DNA from: Methylocapsa palsarum
Lineage (GTDB): Bacteria > Pseudomonadota > Alphaproteobacteria > Rhizobiales > Beijerinckiaceae
NCBI RefSeq assembly: GCF_900114285.1
Contig: NZ_FOSN01000006.1
Coordinates: 62,001 to 126,000, forward strand
Length of the DNA: 64,000 nucleotides
Direction: 5' to 3'
Position numbers and translations under genes: made by a program. The notes below the pieces were generated by a model. It did not search any database. It was not told the DNA's origin and saw only the letters and a program-made list of their open reading frames with translations. Shown in pieces: positions 18,300 to 25,924 of the stretch (position 1 is the stretch's first letter; each line of letters begins with the position of its first letter).

Positions 18300-19349
18300 T
18301 CATTTCTCGAACGCGAATATTCTTTTCCAGTCATCCTTCATACTGACGACAAGCCAGCCGCTGGCGGCCGCCTCGTCAAGGCCCTTGTCCAGCTTTCCGA
18401 TTTTTGACTGACGGTCGTAGGCCCATTCCCGCACGGAATCGGTATGCCGGATAAAGACCGGCAGGCGTTCGCCGCCGCCGGCGGCGGTCCATTGCAACAT
18501 CGCAAGATCGCCGTCCGAGTTGCCGAAGGCGGCAAGCGGGCGGCGACCGATCTGCTGTTGAATCGCGACGGGCTTCGCTTCCTTGTCGTCGAAAAAGAAG
18601 AGTTCCGGAAGCTTCACCATGACGGGCTTCCCCTCTCGAATCTCAAACTTGAGCTTGCCGCTGGTGCCGATGATCTGCTCGGGCGCAATTCCATACACCC
18701 GCTCGGCGAACACGCGCATGAACTCCACGCCGCCGCCGGACACGATGAAAGTCTTGAATCCATTGGCGCGAAAATAGGCAAGCAGCTCAAGCATGGGCTG
18801 ATAGGCCATTTCGGTATAGAGCTTGCCTGTCGCCGGATGTCGCGCCGTCTCGATCCAGGCGCCCACTCTCCTGGAGAATTCCTCGGTCGTCATGCCCGTA
18901 TGGGTCGCCGCAAGCAACGGGGCGATCGATCTCGCGCCGCCGGCCATGACGGTCTTCATGTCGCCTTTGAGCGCCGAAGCGAAAGGCTGTTTCGTTTTCC
19001 ATTCCGGATGCTGCGGCGCCAGGTCCCTGATCTGGTCGAGGACGAAAAGCAACTGGAAATAGGCCGGCTGCTCGGACCAGAGCGTCCCATCATTATCGAA
19101 TGTCGCGATCCGTTCGGCCGGCGGCGCAAAGCCGGCCTCTCCCGGCGTCGTCACGCGCTCCACGAATTCGATGATTTTCCGCTTCGCCTCGCCATCGTTC
19201 CACGACGGCAGCGGATCCGCTTGCGCCCAGCCGCGAACCGGAAGCGCGGCCGCAACAATGGCTGATCCCGACATCTGCAGCAGGACGCGGCGATCCATTG
19301 GCGTCGCCAGCTTCGGCACGCCTCGACGCAGCGGCTTATCAGGAATCAT
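18300..19349 (-). CDS. Exported HAD-superfamily phosphatase
   Basis: The protein of about 349 aa has an N-terminal export signal with a twin arginine (DRRVLLQMSGSAIVAAALPV, ending GWAQA) and HAD motifs: ATFDNDGTLW (motif I Asp), IVSGGGVEFM (motif II Ser), and AFGNSDGDLAML (motif III/IV acids). It likely hydrolyses a phosphomonoester in the periplasm; the substrate is unknown. I chose the ATG at 19349, which overlaps the upstream thioredoxin stop (ATGA). An internal ATG at 19298 gives a more standard signal peptide and is a real alternative. It lies between the thioredoxin and LonSB genes, so it may be an insertion into that operon. Confidence 0.8.
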   Translation of the reverse strand: MIPDKPLRRGVPKLATPMDRRVLLQMSGSAIVAAALPVRGWAQADPLPSWNDGEAKRKIIEFVERVTTPGEAGFAPPAERIATFDNDGTLWSEQPAYFQLLFVLDQIRDLAPQHPEWKTKQPFASALKGDMKTVMAGGARSIAPLLAATHTGMTTEEFSRRVGAWIETARHPATGKLYTEMAYQPMLELLAYFRANGFKTFIVSGGGVEFMRVFAERVYGIAPEQIIGTSGKLKFEIREGKPVMVKLPELFFFDDKEAKPVAIQQQIGRRPLAAFGNSDGDLAMLQWTAAGGGERLPVFIRHTDSVREWAYDRQSKIGKLDKGLDEAAASGWLVVSMKDDWKRIFAFEK

Positions 19350-20272
19350 GAAAACAGCAGCGACGAGAGCTTTTTCCGGGCCCCGATGGTGGCGGGATCG
19401 GTCGGACCCCATGCTTCGAAGAATTGCAGCAATTGCTTGCGCGCGCCGTCATCGTTCCAGGCGCGGTCGCGCTTGATGATTTCAAATAGGGCCGAAGCCG
19501 CCTCGTCGCGCCTGTTGCGGCCGTTGAGCGCGATCGCGAGATCGAAACGCGCCTGATAATCGGCCGGATCGGCCTCGATGGCGCGCGCGAGTTCGACGGC
19601 GTCGCCGAGGGAGGCCGCCTGTTCCGCAAGATCGACCGCAGCCCTCGCCGCGATGATCGCGGCGTCGCGCTCCCCATCGGGCGGAACCGAGGCGAGGACA
19701 GCTTTGGCGCCTTCGATGTCGCCGGAGGCCGCGAAGATTTTCGCCAGGGCCGCGGCCGCGGCGAAATCACCGGGGTCCTCGGCGATAATCCCCATATAGA
19801 CGTCCACGGCCCCCTCCGAATCCCCCGCGGCGAGCAGAGCCTCGGCCTCGGCATGGAGATCCTCGTCCTTGCCGATCGGACCGGCGAGCCGTTCGATGAA
19901 GCCACGGACCTCGGAGTCCGGCAAGGCGCCCATGAAACCGTCGACCGGCTGGGCGCGCTGGAAGGCGATCACCGCAGGAATGGACCTGACGCCGAGCCGG
20001 GCGGGGATTTGCGGATATTCGTCGATGTTGAGCTTGACGAGCTTGACCTTCCCTCCGGCCGCTTTGACGACCTTTTCCAGAATGGGCGCGAGTTGCTTGC
20101 AGGGTTCGCACCAGGGCGCCCAGAAATCGACCAGGACCGGCTGCCGCGCCGATTCCGCGATCACGTCAGCGCCGAAGCTTTCTGTCGACCCCTCCTTGAT
20201 GAGGGGGCCCGGCTGCTCGCCCGCCTGGGGCTGGCTCTTCAGCTCCGCCTTTTGGCCGAAAAGTCCTGTCAT
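19346..20272 (-). CDS. Thioredoxin-domain protein with TPR tail (CnoX/YbbN-like)
   Basis: The 308-aa protein has a thioredoxin domain (about 30-135) with active site WCEPC and cis-proline region SIPAVIAFQ, then a C-terminal TPR-like helical half (about 150-305). This is the architecture of E. coli CnoX/YbbN, a chaperone and redox protector that hands clients to GroEL. E. coli CnoX has lost one active-site Cys, but this protein keeps both, as in many alphaproteobacteria, and so should be redox-active. I chose the ATG at 20272 (MTGLFGQKAELK); the upstream extension is Arg-rich and unlike the family. It is the first gene of the run leading to the HAD and LonSB genes. Confidence 0.92.
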   Translation of the reverse strand: MTGLFGQKAELKSQPQAGEQPGPLIKEGSTESFGADVIAESARQPVLVDFWAPWCEPCKQLAPILEKVVKAAGGKVKLVKLNIDEYPQIPARLGVRSIPAVIAFQRAQPVDGFMGALPDSEVRGFIERLAGPIGKDEDLHAEAEALLAAGDSEGAVDVYMGIIAEDPGDFAAAAALAKIFAASGDIEGAKAVLASVPPDGERDAAIIAARAAVDLAEQAASLGDAVELARAIEADPADYQARFDLAIALNGRNRRDEAASALFEIIKRDRAWNDDGARKQLLQFFEAWGPTDPATIGARKKLSSLLFS

Positions 20273-20493
20273 GTCACGGCCTCCTGGGCGCAATCCGGTC
20301 GCGCAATGGTTTCGCGGACCCAAAATGCGTCGCCGCCGCCAAAACCGCAAGCCTCGTCGGGGCCCGAACAGAAAAGACCGGGACTGGAATAGATGTTTTT
20401 ATCATTTGTCTGTATTTGTTTTTCATCATCCCATCACACTCGCTGAAACTGATTTCGCCTTGATGGTCTTCTTGATGGCGTAAGGAATTGATT

Positions 20494-21468
20494 GTGGAGG
20501 AAAGCGCCATTATCGCGCGGCTGGAACGCCGTTTTGGAAGGGTTCACGCCCGCCAGAGAATTGGCATCGAACACGACCATGAAGCGCAGGCGTTCGGACA
20601 CGGATTAAACTTCTTCCATATCGAAAACTGGGTCTATGCGACCTGGACGATCCAGAGCGCCCTTCGTCTCGTCGGCCTTTATCGGCGGGCCTGCGACAAC
20701 GCGGCTCGCGTCGAGTTGCGTTTCAACACCATCCGCTCGAAACGTCTTCCGGCCGCCTTTGACGGCTTCACGATCCTGCATCTCAGCGATCTGCACGTCG
20801 ACATGAGCCAGCCCGCGATGAAGCGGCTGGCCGAGCTCATAGCCGGGCTGCAGTACGACATCTGCGTGCTGACCGGCGATTACCGCGGCAAGACCTACGG
20901 ACCGTTTCGCGCCGCGATCGAGGGAATAGCCGCTGTCCGATCGTATCTTGACGCTCCGGTTTATGGCGTGCTCGGCAATCACGACACGATCCTGATGACG
21001 CCGGAGCTGGAGGACATGGGCATCCGGATGCTGTTGAACGAGTGCGAGGCAATCGAGAGTCAGGGCGCGATTCTCCACCTCGCCGGAATCGACGACGCCC
21101 ACTTTTTTCGCGTCGATAATATCGAAAAGGCGGCGACCTCGATTCCTCCCGGCGATTTTTCAATTCTTCTGTCGCATACGCCGGAAGTCTATCGGCAGGC
21201 GGCGCACGCCGGTTTCGATGTCCTTCTCGCCGGCCATACTCATGGCGGCCAGATCTGCCTTCCAGGATCCATTCCGCTGACGCTCGATTCCGCTCTGCCG
21301 CGGGCGTACGGATCCGGGGCGTGGGCCTACAGGCAGATGGCCGGCTATACCTCGGTCGGAGCAGGGTCGAGCGTCGCGCCGGTCCGGCTCAATTGTCCTC
21401 CCGAGATCACGCTGCATCGCCTGGAGCGAATCGAAGACTCGTCGGACCTTGCGTCCGCCGCGGGCTAG
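20494..21468 (+). CDS. Calcineurin-like metallophosphoesterase
   Basis: The 324-aa protein carries the metal-binding motifs of the YkuE-like phosphoesterase branch: LHLSDLHVD, LTGDYRGK, VLGNHDT, LLSHTPEV and AGHTHGGQICLPG. These bind a dinuclear metal centre and hydrolyse phosphoesters; some relatives act on UDP-diacylglucosamine or lipid headgroups, but the substrate is unknown. There is no clear signal peptide, and a hydrophobic stretch (FFHIENWVYATWTIQSALRL) may associate with membrane. I chose the GTG at 20494 because TAAGGA sits seven bases upstream; the TTG at 20488 is too close to it. The TAG stop is the first part of a palindromic repeat element. Confidence 0.88.
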   Translation: MEESAIIARLERRFGRVHARQRIGIEHDHEAQAFGHGLNFFHIENWVYATWTIQSALRLVGLYRRACDNAARVELRFNTIRSKRLPAAFDGFTILHLSDLHVDMSQPAMKRLAELIAGLQYDICVLTGDYRGKTYGPFRAAIEGIAAVRSYLDAPVYGVLGNHDTILMTPELEDMGIRMLLNECEAIESQGAILHLAGIDDAHFFRVDNIEKAATSIPPGDFSILLSHTPEVYRQAAHAGFDVLLAGHTHGGQICLPGSIPLTLDSALPRAYGSGAWAYRQMAGYTSVGAGSSVAPVRLNCPPEITLHRLERIEDSSDLASAAG

Positions 21469-21582
21469 AGCGCTTTCCGATCGCATGAAATCATGCGATC
21501 GATCAGAAATCGCTCCAGCGTCAAAGGCTTGAGCATAGTCTTGTCGATTGGATTGATTCAATCCAATCGGAATATGCTCTAG
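21465..21582 (-). repeat. 117-bp palindromic element, copy 1 (reverse orientation)
   Basis: The element has two hairpin modules. One has an inner stem around GATCGCATG...CATGCGATC and an outer GAGCG.TTTC pairing. The other has GAGCATATTC pairing with GAATATGCTC in most copies and an inner GATTGGATT stem. Both ends read CTAG. The left end supplies the TAG stop of the phosphoesterase gene. Five further full copies and one half copy occur in the window. Confidence 0.92.
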
Positions 21583-21641
21583 GCTCTAAGCTACGCTTTG
21601 CCCGCGCCATTGGCTTTGAACATGCATGAACGCGCTGGATC

Positions 21642-21705
21642 TGCCGTGAACGCTTCCGCATGAGGCGCGCGCGGCGCCGGCTCGTGCATGAAAGCGTTCA
21701 CGGCA
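21642..21705 (+). promoter_or_regulatory. Hairpin over the start of the J-domain gene
   Basis: A perfect 14-bp inverted repeat (TGCCGTGAACGCTT at 21642-21655, its complement at 21692-21705) has a GC-rich 36-base interior that can also fold. The right arm ends on the A of the chosen ATG and covers the likely ribosome-binding site (GAAAG near 21690). In mRNA it could hide the start, but a role is inference only. Confidence 0.5.
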
Positions 21706-22178
21706 TGACGAAAAAAGAGGAATGGGTTGTCTGGAACGGCTCCATGGGAATCCTCGACATGGCGACAATCGGACGCGTCGAGGAGGACGGGAGCGGCAAG
21801 AGCGGCAGGAGCGCCTTCCTCGCGCCGCCCTACGCAATCGTGGGGCCATTCAGTCTCGATGAACTTGAAACGCAGGGCAGGATCGCCTTTGGCGAATGTC
21901 TCGTGATGTCGCGTCAGAGATGGAAGGACGATCAGGTCAATCTGCGCCGGGAAGCGCAGGAAAAGCGCCGGACCTTCCAGGTTCTGGCGGAATTCGGCGA
22001 AGACGATCAGGAACACCGCAAGGCGCTGGATCTGCCCATGGCGGGCGCGCTCAAGCCAACGGAAATCAAGGGGGCCTTCCGCCGGCTGGCGAAGACCGCG
22101 CATCCTGACGCCGGCGGAAGCAACGAAGATTATCGCCGCATCTCAAAGGCGCGCGACGCGCTGCTTCAGCGTTTCTGA
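21705..22178 (+). CDS. J-domain protein with C-terminal DnaJ domain
   Basis: The protein of about 157 aa has an uncharacterised N-terminal part (AFLAPPYAIVGPFSLDELETQGRIAFG, then a charged linker) and a C-terminal J-domain core with LKPTEIKGAFRRLAKTAHPDAGG; the HPD tripeptide needed to stimulate Hsp70 ATPase is intact. Proteins of this layout are common in Rhizobiales next to no fixed partner. It probably recruits DnaK to a specific client. I chose the ATG at 21705 over 21660 because the upstream 15 residues are Arg-rich and overlap the inverted repeat, but the start is uncertain. Confidence 0.78.
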   Translation: MTKKEEWVVWNGSMGILDMATIGRVEEDGSGKSGRSAFLAPPYAIVGPFSLDELETQGRIAFGECLVMSRQRWKDDQVNLRREAQEKRRTFQVLAEFGEDDQEHRKALDLPMAGALKPTEIKGAFRRLAKTAHPDAGGSNEDYRRISKARDALLQRF

Positions 22179-22281
22179 GCCTGCGGTCGAAATCAGGCCT
22201 CTCCGAAAACCTCATGGCGAAACAGAGCGGGAGATTCGCCGCGCGGCGGCCGCTCTTCTTCGCCTCTCGATATCCGAACCA

Positions 22282-22869
22282 TCACGCAAGCGCAGACAGG
22301 CAAAAATCGACCATTTGATCGGCGGTCGGCTCAGGATCTTCGGCGCATTCCACCACGAACCGGGGGTGAAGGAAACGCAGACAGGCGTTGCGGACAAGGA
22401 TCGCCGCTGTTTGCGGAACGCCTTGCCTAAATTCGCCAGCCGTCATTCCGCCGGAAACGATGTGAACCAGTTCCCGGTCCACCGCCTCGAGGTGCGTGTC
22501 CATGATCGGCCACCGCTCATTATAGGTTCTTTCAAGGAGGTCATGAAGCTTGCGGTCGGACCTGAAGCGGTCAGAATTCAGCTTTTCGACCTTGAGGATA
22601 ACCTCTCGCAACCTCACGCCTGCGGACCGCGGAGAGTTGGCGATTTTCCGAATTCCGGTTTCCACCTCGGCGAGCAGCCGGCCCGCGACGGCCTCATTGA
22701 TTTCGCCCTTGGTGGTGAAAAAACGATAGATGTTCGCCGGAGACATGTGCAACTCGCGAGCAATATCGGCGACCGTGGTCTTCTGATGGCCGATTTGCCT
22801 AAACAGATGCTCGGCGACATCAAGGATGTCGGAGAAAGTATCCGAATTCTTTAGCCCCACGTTGGCCAT
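22282..22869 (-). CDS. TetR-family transcriptional regulator
   Basis: The 195-aa protein has a TetR N-terminal helix-turn-helix (ILDVAEHLFRQIGHQKTTVADIARELHMSPANIYRFFTTK) and a C-terminal ligand/dimer domain with no assignable ligand. I chose the ATG at 22869, which follows a G-rich stretch, over the TTG three codons upstream. It is divergent from the CHASE2 cyclase gene, with a 280-base gap that contains a perfect palindrome (22984-23000) suited to a dimeric repressor. Many TetR proteins control a neighbour, but no efflux pump is present here, so its target could be itself, the cyclase or a distant gene. Confidence 0.9.
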   Translation of the reverse strand: MANVGLKNSDTFSDILDVAEHLFRQIGHQKTTVADIARELHMSPANIYRFFTTKGEINEAVAGRLLAEVETGIRKIANSPRSAGVRLREVILKVEKLNSDRFRSDRKLHDLLERTYNERWPIMDTHLEAVDRELVHIVSGGMTAGEFRQGVPQTAAILVRNACLRFLHPRFVVECAEDPEPTADQMVDFCLSALA

Positions 22870-22983
22870 TAGCTGCAAACCCCCCGTAAAAAGCGAAAAA
22901 TAATAGTATGGCGAGAACAGCCGTCAGCCTTTAACGTCAGGAGATAGCATTAGTTCCTTTCAAAGGAGGATTTGTGCACGGCG

Positions 22984-23000
22984 ATGCCGCATTGCGGCAT
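22984..23000. promoter_or_regulatory. Perfect palindrome between tetR and the cyclase gene
   Basis: ATGCCGCA-T-TGCGGCAT is a 17-base perfect palindrome 115 bases before the tetR start and 150 before the cyclase gene. It is a reasonable operator candidate for the TetR dimer. A smaller inverted repeat (CGGGAC/GTCCCG, 23063-23080) lies nearer the cyclase. Confidence 0.4.
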
Positions 23001-23149
23001 GAGGCGACCGCTCCGCCGAGCGTGCGCCGCTCCGACGTCGCCAAGCGTCGCCTCGCTGGAGACGGGACATTTCCGTCCCGATAGAGGAAGCTTCGGTCAG
23101 GTCGGCGCGGGCAGGGTTATGCCCTGCATGAAAGAGGGATAGGCCCGGC

Positions 23150-25081
23150 ATGAAAGCGCAGGCGATCGCGCCCGGAACGTGGATCACCATCGCTTTGGCG
23201 CTGGCGACAGGCCTCGCCTGGAGCGCCAACGCCGGCGGCATGAGAGACGCTCTTCGCGAAAACGCGCTCGACCTTGTGTCGGCCTCCTCGCACGCGAGCA
23301 GTTCGCCCCGGATCGTGGTGGTGGATATCGACAGCCCGGCCCTGAGGCAATACGGACCATGGCCCTGGGGCCGCCTGATGCTGGCGCGTCTCGTTGATGC
23401 GGTCATCGAGGCGAAACCCCTTGTCGTCGGCCTCGACATGCTGCTGGCTGGCGAGGACAGGCTTTCTCCGTCGGCCATCGCGCGCCGGCTGGCGACGCAA
23501 ACCGCGCGCTCGGATCTCGCGGCGATCGCCGGCGAGCTCGCCGACGGCGATCTGGAGCTTGGGCATGCATTCGAGCGGAGCCAGACTGTCCTCGGCGCGG
23601 TCCTGACCGACGAGCCGGAGCCAAAATTCCGCGCCTCCGCGCCGATCCTTGTGCGCGGCGCCCCTCGCCTGCTTCGGATGTGGTCCGCTAAAGCCGCGAT
23701 AGGGCCGTTGCCCCAGCTCGCGCGGTCAGCGGCGGGCGTTGGCCTGATCGTCTTCGAAAACGACCCCGACGGCGTCGCCCGGCGCGTCCCGCTGCTCGCG
23801 CTCGCCGGCGGCGAAACGGCGCCTGGTTTCGCCGTGGAGATCGTGCGCGTCGCGGAGGAGGCCTCGACGCTGGTCATCGACGGGGCGCCGCCGCGCCTGC
23901 GGATCGGCGGCCTCGTCGCACCGCTCGGCGTCGACGCGATGTTGCGTTTCCGCGCTTCCTCGCCCGGCGTATGGCCGGAGCGAACGCTTTCGGCGACCCG
24001 CATTCTCGAGGGACGTTTTGACGCGGCGGCGATCAGGGATAGCACCGTCCTGATCGGCAGCAGCGCGCCCGAAGTCGGAATTCTCCGCCGGACCGCCAAG
24101 GCTGAAGCGGCGCCGACCGTGCAAATCGAAGCGGATGCGATCGCGACCCTGCTGTCGGGAAAGGTTCCGATGCGCCCTTCGTATCTTTCTTTTGTCGAGA
24201 CGGCCGGAGCCACGGCGCTCGGCCTTCTCTCGTTCGGCGCGTCGCTTCGGTTGCGGCCGGCCCGAGGCCTGCTGGTCGTTTGCGCCCTTGCGTCCGGATG
24301 GGCGGCTGCGGCCGTCCTGCTCCTGCGCTGGCGCGAACTTTTATTGGATCCAGCCGGGCCTCCCGTCGTGGCGCTGAGTCTCTTCGCTCTCTGCGGATTG
24401 AGCGCGGCGATTCAGACCGAACGACGCGAGCGCCGTCTGCGCCAGCGCTTCGAACAACATCTTGCGCCGGCGATCGTGGCCCGCATTCTGGCGCGCCCGA
24501 ACGACCTTCGTCTTGAGGGCGAGTCGCGCGAGGTCACCGCGCTGTTCACCGATATCGAGGGCTTCACGGCCATGACCGAGCGTTCGCAGCCGCGCGAGCT
24601 GATCGCTTTGCTTGACGCCTATTACCAGCTGCTCGCCGACATCGTCGTCGCGCATGGCGGGATGGTCGACAAGATCGTCGGCGACGCCATTCTTGCATTG
24701 TTCAACGCGCCCCTTGATCTGCCGTGCCATCCCCAACGCGCCGTCGAATGCGCCGTCGCGCTCCGCGACGCCACCGAAGCGTTCCGCGAGCGGCCCCAAG
24801 CGCAAGCGCTCGGCCTTGGCCGTACGCGGATCGGCCTCGAAACCGGATTCGTGATCATTGGCGATGTCGGCGGCAGGCGTAAGCTCGACTACACCGCTCA
24901 TGGAATGGCGATCAACACCGCCGCCCGCCTCGAAGCGGCCAACAAGGAGCTCGGAACCTCGATCTGCATAGGTCCCGTCGCGGCGTCGCGGCTCCCGCCG
25001 GGTCTCGTGCGATCGGTCGGCAAGCTGATGGTGCGCGGACGCAGCGACGAACTCGAAGTGTTCGAACCGCTGCGTCTCTGA
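23150..25081 (+). CDS. CHASE2-domain adenylate cyclase
   Basis: The 643-aa protein has one N-terminal membrane segment, a periplasmic CHASE2 sensor (about 40-330: IVVVDIDSPALRQYGPWPWGR, VVGLDMLLAGEDR), further membrane segments (about 345-430), and a C-terminal class III cyclase domain (about 455-640). The cyclase has the metal Asp in FTDIEGFT, a Lys in VDKIVGDAILALF, and LDYTAHGMAINTAARLEAA. The Lys and adjoining residues favour ATP over GTP, so it likely makes cAMP in response to an envelope signal. It converges with a FecR-domain protein gene whose stop is eight bases away, a recurrent neighbour of CHASE2 cyclases in alphaproteobacteria. Confidence 0.92.
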   Translation: MKAQAIAPGTWITIALALATGLAWSANAGGMRDALRENALDLVSASSHASSSPRIVVVDIDSPALRQYGPWPWGRLMLARLVDAVIEAKPLVVGLDMLLAGEDRLSPSAIARRLATQTARSDLAAIAGELADGDLELGHAFERSQTVLGAVLTDEPEPKFRASAPILVRGAPRLLRMWSAKAAIGPLPQLARSAAGVGLIVFENDPDGVARRVPLLALAGGETAPGFAVEIVRVAEEASTLVIDGAPPRLRIGGLVAPLGVDAMLRFRASSPGVWPERTLSATRILEGRFDAAAIRDSTVLIGSSAPEVGILRRTAKAEAAPTVQIEADAIATLLSGKVPMRPSYLSFVETAGATALGLLSFGASLRLRPARGLLVVCALASGWAAAAVLLLRWRELLLDPAGPPVVALSLFALCGLSAAIQTERRERRLRQRFEQHLAPAIVARILARPNDLRLEGESREVTALFTDIEGFTAMTERSQPRELIALLDAYYQLLADIVVAHGGMVDKIVGDAILALFNAPLDLPCHPQRAVECAVALRDATEAFRERPQAQALGLGRTRIGLETGFVIIGDVGGRRKLDYTAHGMAINTAARLEAANKELGTSICIGPVAASRLPPGLVRSVGKLMVRGRSDELEVFEPLRL

Positions 25082-25088
25082 TCGCTCG

Positions 25089-25718
25089 TCAGTAAACGCT
25101 GGACAGCGCGTCGAGGGCGCGCTCGGAACTCCAGCGGCTCGGCGCGGTCGGCGTTCCGCCGGGACGGCGGACGTCCGAACCCTCGCCGGCCGTCAAACGC
25201 ACCGTTCGGCCGCCAGCGGTAAAGTCCACGATTCCGCGTTCGACGAACACTCCAAAGACGCCTTTGCTCGGCCCCGCGAAGAACCGGGTGCCGCGCAGGG
25301 CGATGGCGCCGAAAGGCGAGCGCAGGCGCAGATCCATCGCAGGCGCCCCTTCGTTCCGGTCAAGCAGCACCGGCCCGGACTCGAAATGCAGTTCGCCGCG
25401 CGTTTCCGCCAGATACTTGTCGATGCGCATGCGGACGCTCCCGCCCATATGAATCCGTGTGGCGACGCCAAGCAGCATGACGAGACGCGCGGCCTCATGG
25501 GTGCTGATGAGGTCGCCGACGAAGACCTCGGCTCCACTGCCAAGAACGCGCGTCGCGCCGTGCGCTTCCGCGTCCGCAAGTCCAAGGCAGCTTTCCACCG
25601 AACCGGCCGCGTTTGCGGCGCGAGACGCTGACGAAAGCACGGCGGCGCACGCGGCCCCGCCCAAAAGGCTCCGCCGGCCCGACGAAAAAGGAGCGGCGTC
25701 TTTCGTTGACCTGCGCAT
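25089..25718 (-). CDS. Exported FecR-domain protein
   Basis: The 209-aa protein starts with a twin-arginine-like signal (SSGRRSLLGGAACAAVLSSASRAANA) and contains a FecR-type beta domain (about 60-190: VFVGDLISTHEAARLVMLLG, RIHMGGSVRMRIDKY, SPFGAIALRGTRFFAGP, VFVERGIVDF). FecR domains bind signals or polymers in the periplasm; this one lacks the anti-sigma part. A GGGAGGG ribosome-binding site six bases upstream fixes the ATG at 25718. Its convergence with the CHASE2 cyclase gene suggests, but does not prove, a shared envelope-sensing role. Confidence 0.85.
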   Translation of the reverse strand: MRRSTKDAAPFSSGRRSLLGGAACAAVLSSASRAANAAGSVESCLGLADAEAHGATRVLGSGAEVFVGDLISTHEAARLVMLLGVATRIHMGGSVRMRIDKYLAETRGELHFESGPVLLDRNEGAPAMDLRLRSPFGAIALRGTRFFAGPSKGVFGVFVERGIVDFTAGGRTVRLTAGEGSDVRRPGGTPTAPSRWSSERALDALSSVY

Positions 25719-25924
25719 GGAACCCTCCCTATGGTGAAAGTGTAGGCGCGCGTTCTCACGCCAAGCCGCAGCACGGGCCGAATTCGTCGGACGATGGGCG
25801 GACATTCGAAGCGCCTTGCGCGCCAGATCCGCCCTCGCCCATTTACGGCCCGCCGCGGTCTCCGCGCAACCGGCATCGACCCGAGCGCGTTAAACAGGTT
25901 TGGATGCTCCAGGAGGACGCGCCG

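Noticed and set aside
22960-24213. Long minus-strand open frame (417 codons) opposite the CHASE2 cyclase
   Set aside because: Arg/Ser-rich translation without domains, fully opposite a gene with clear motifs; a codon-bias shadow of GC-rich DNA.
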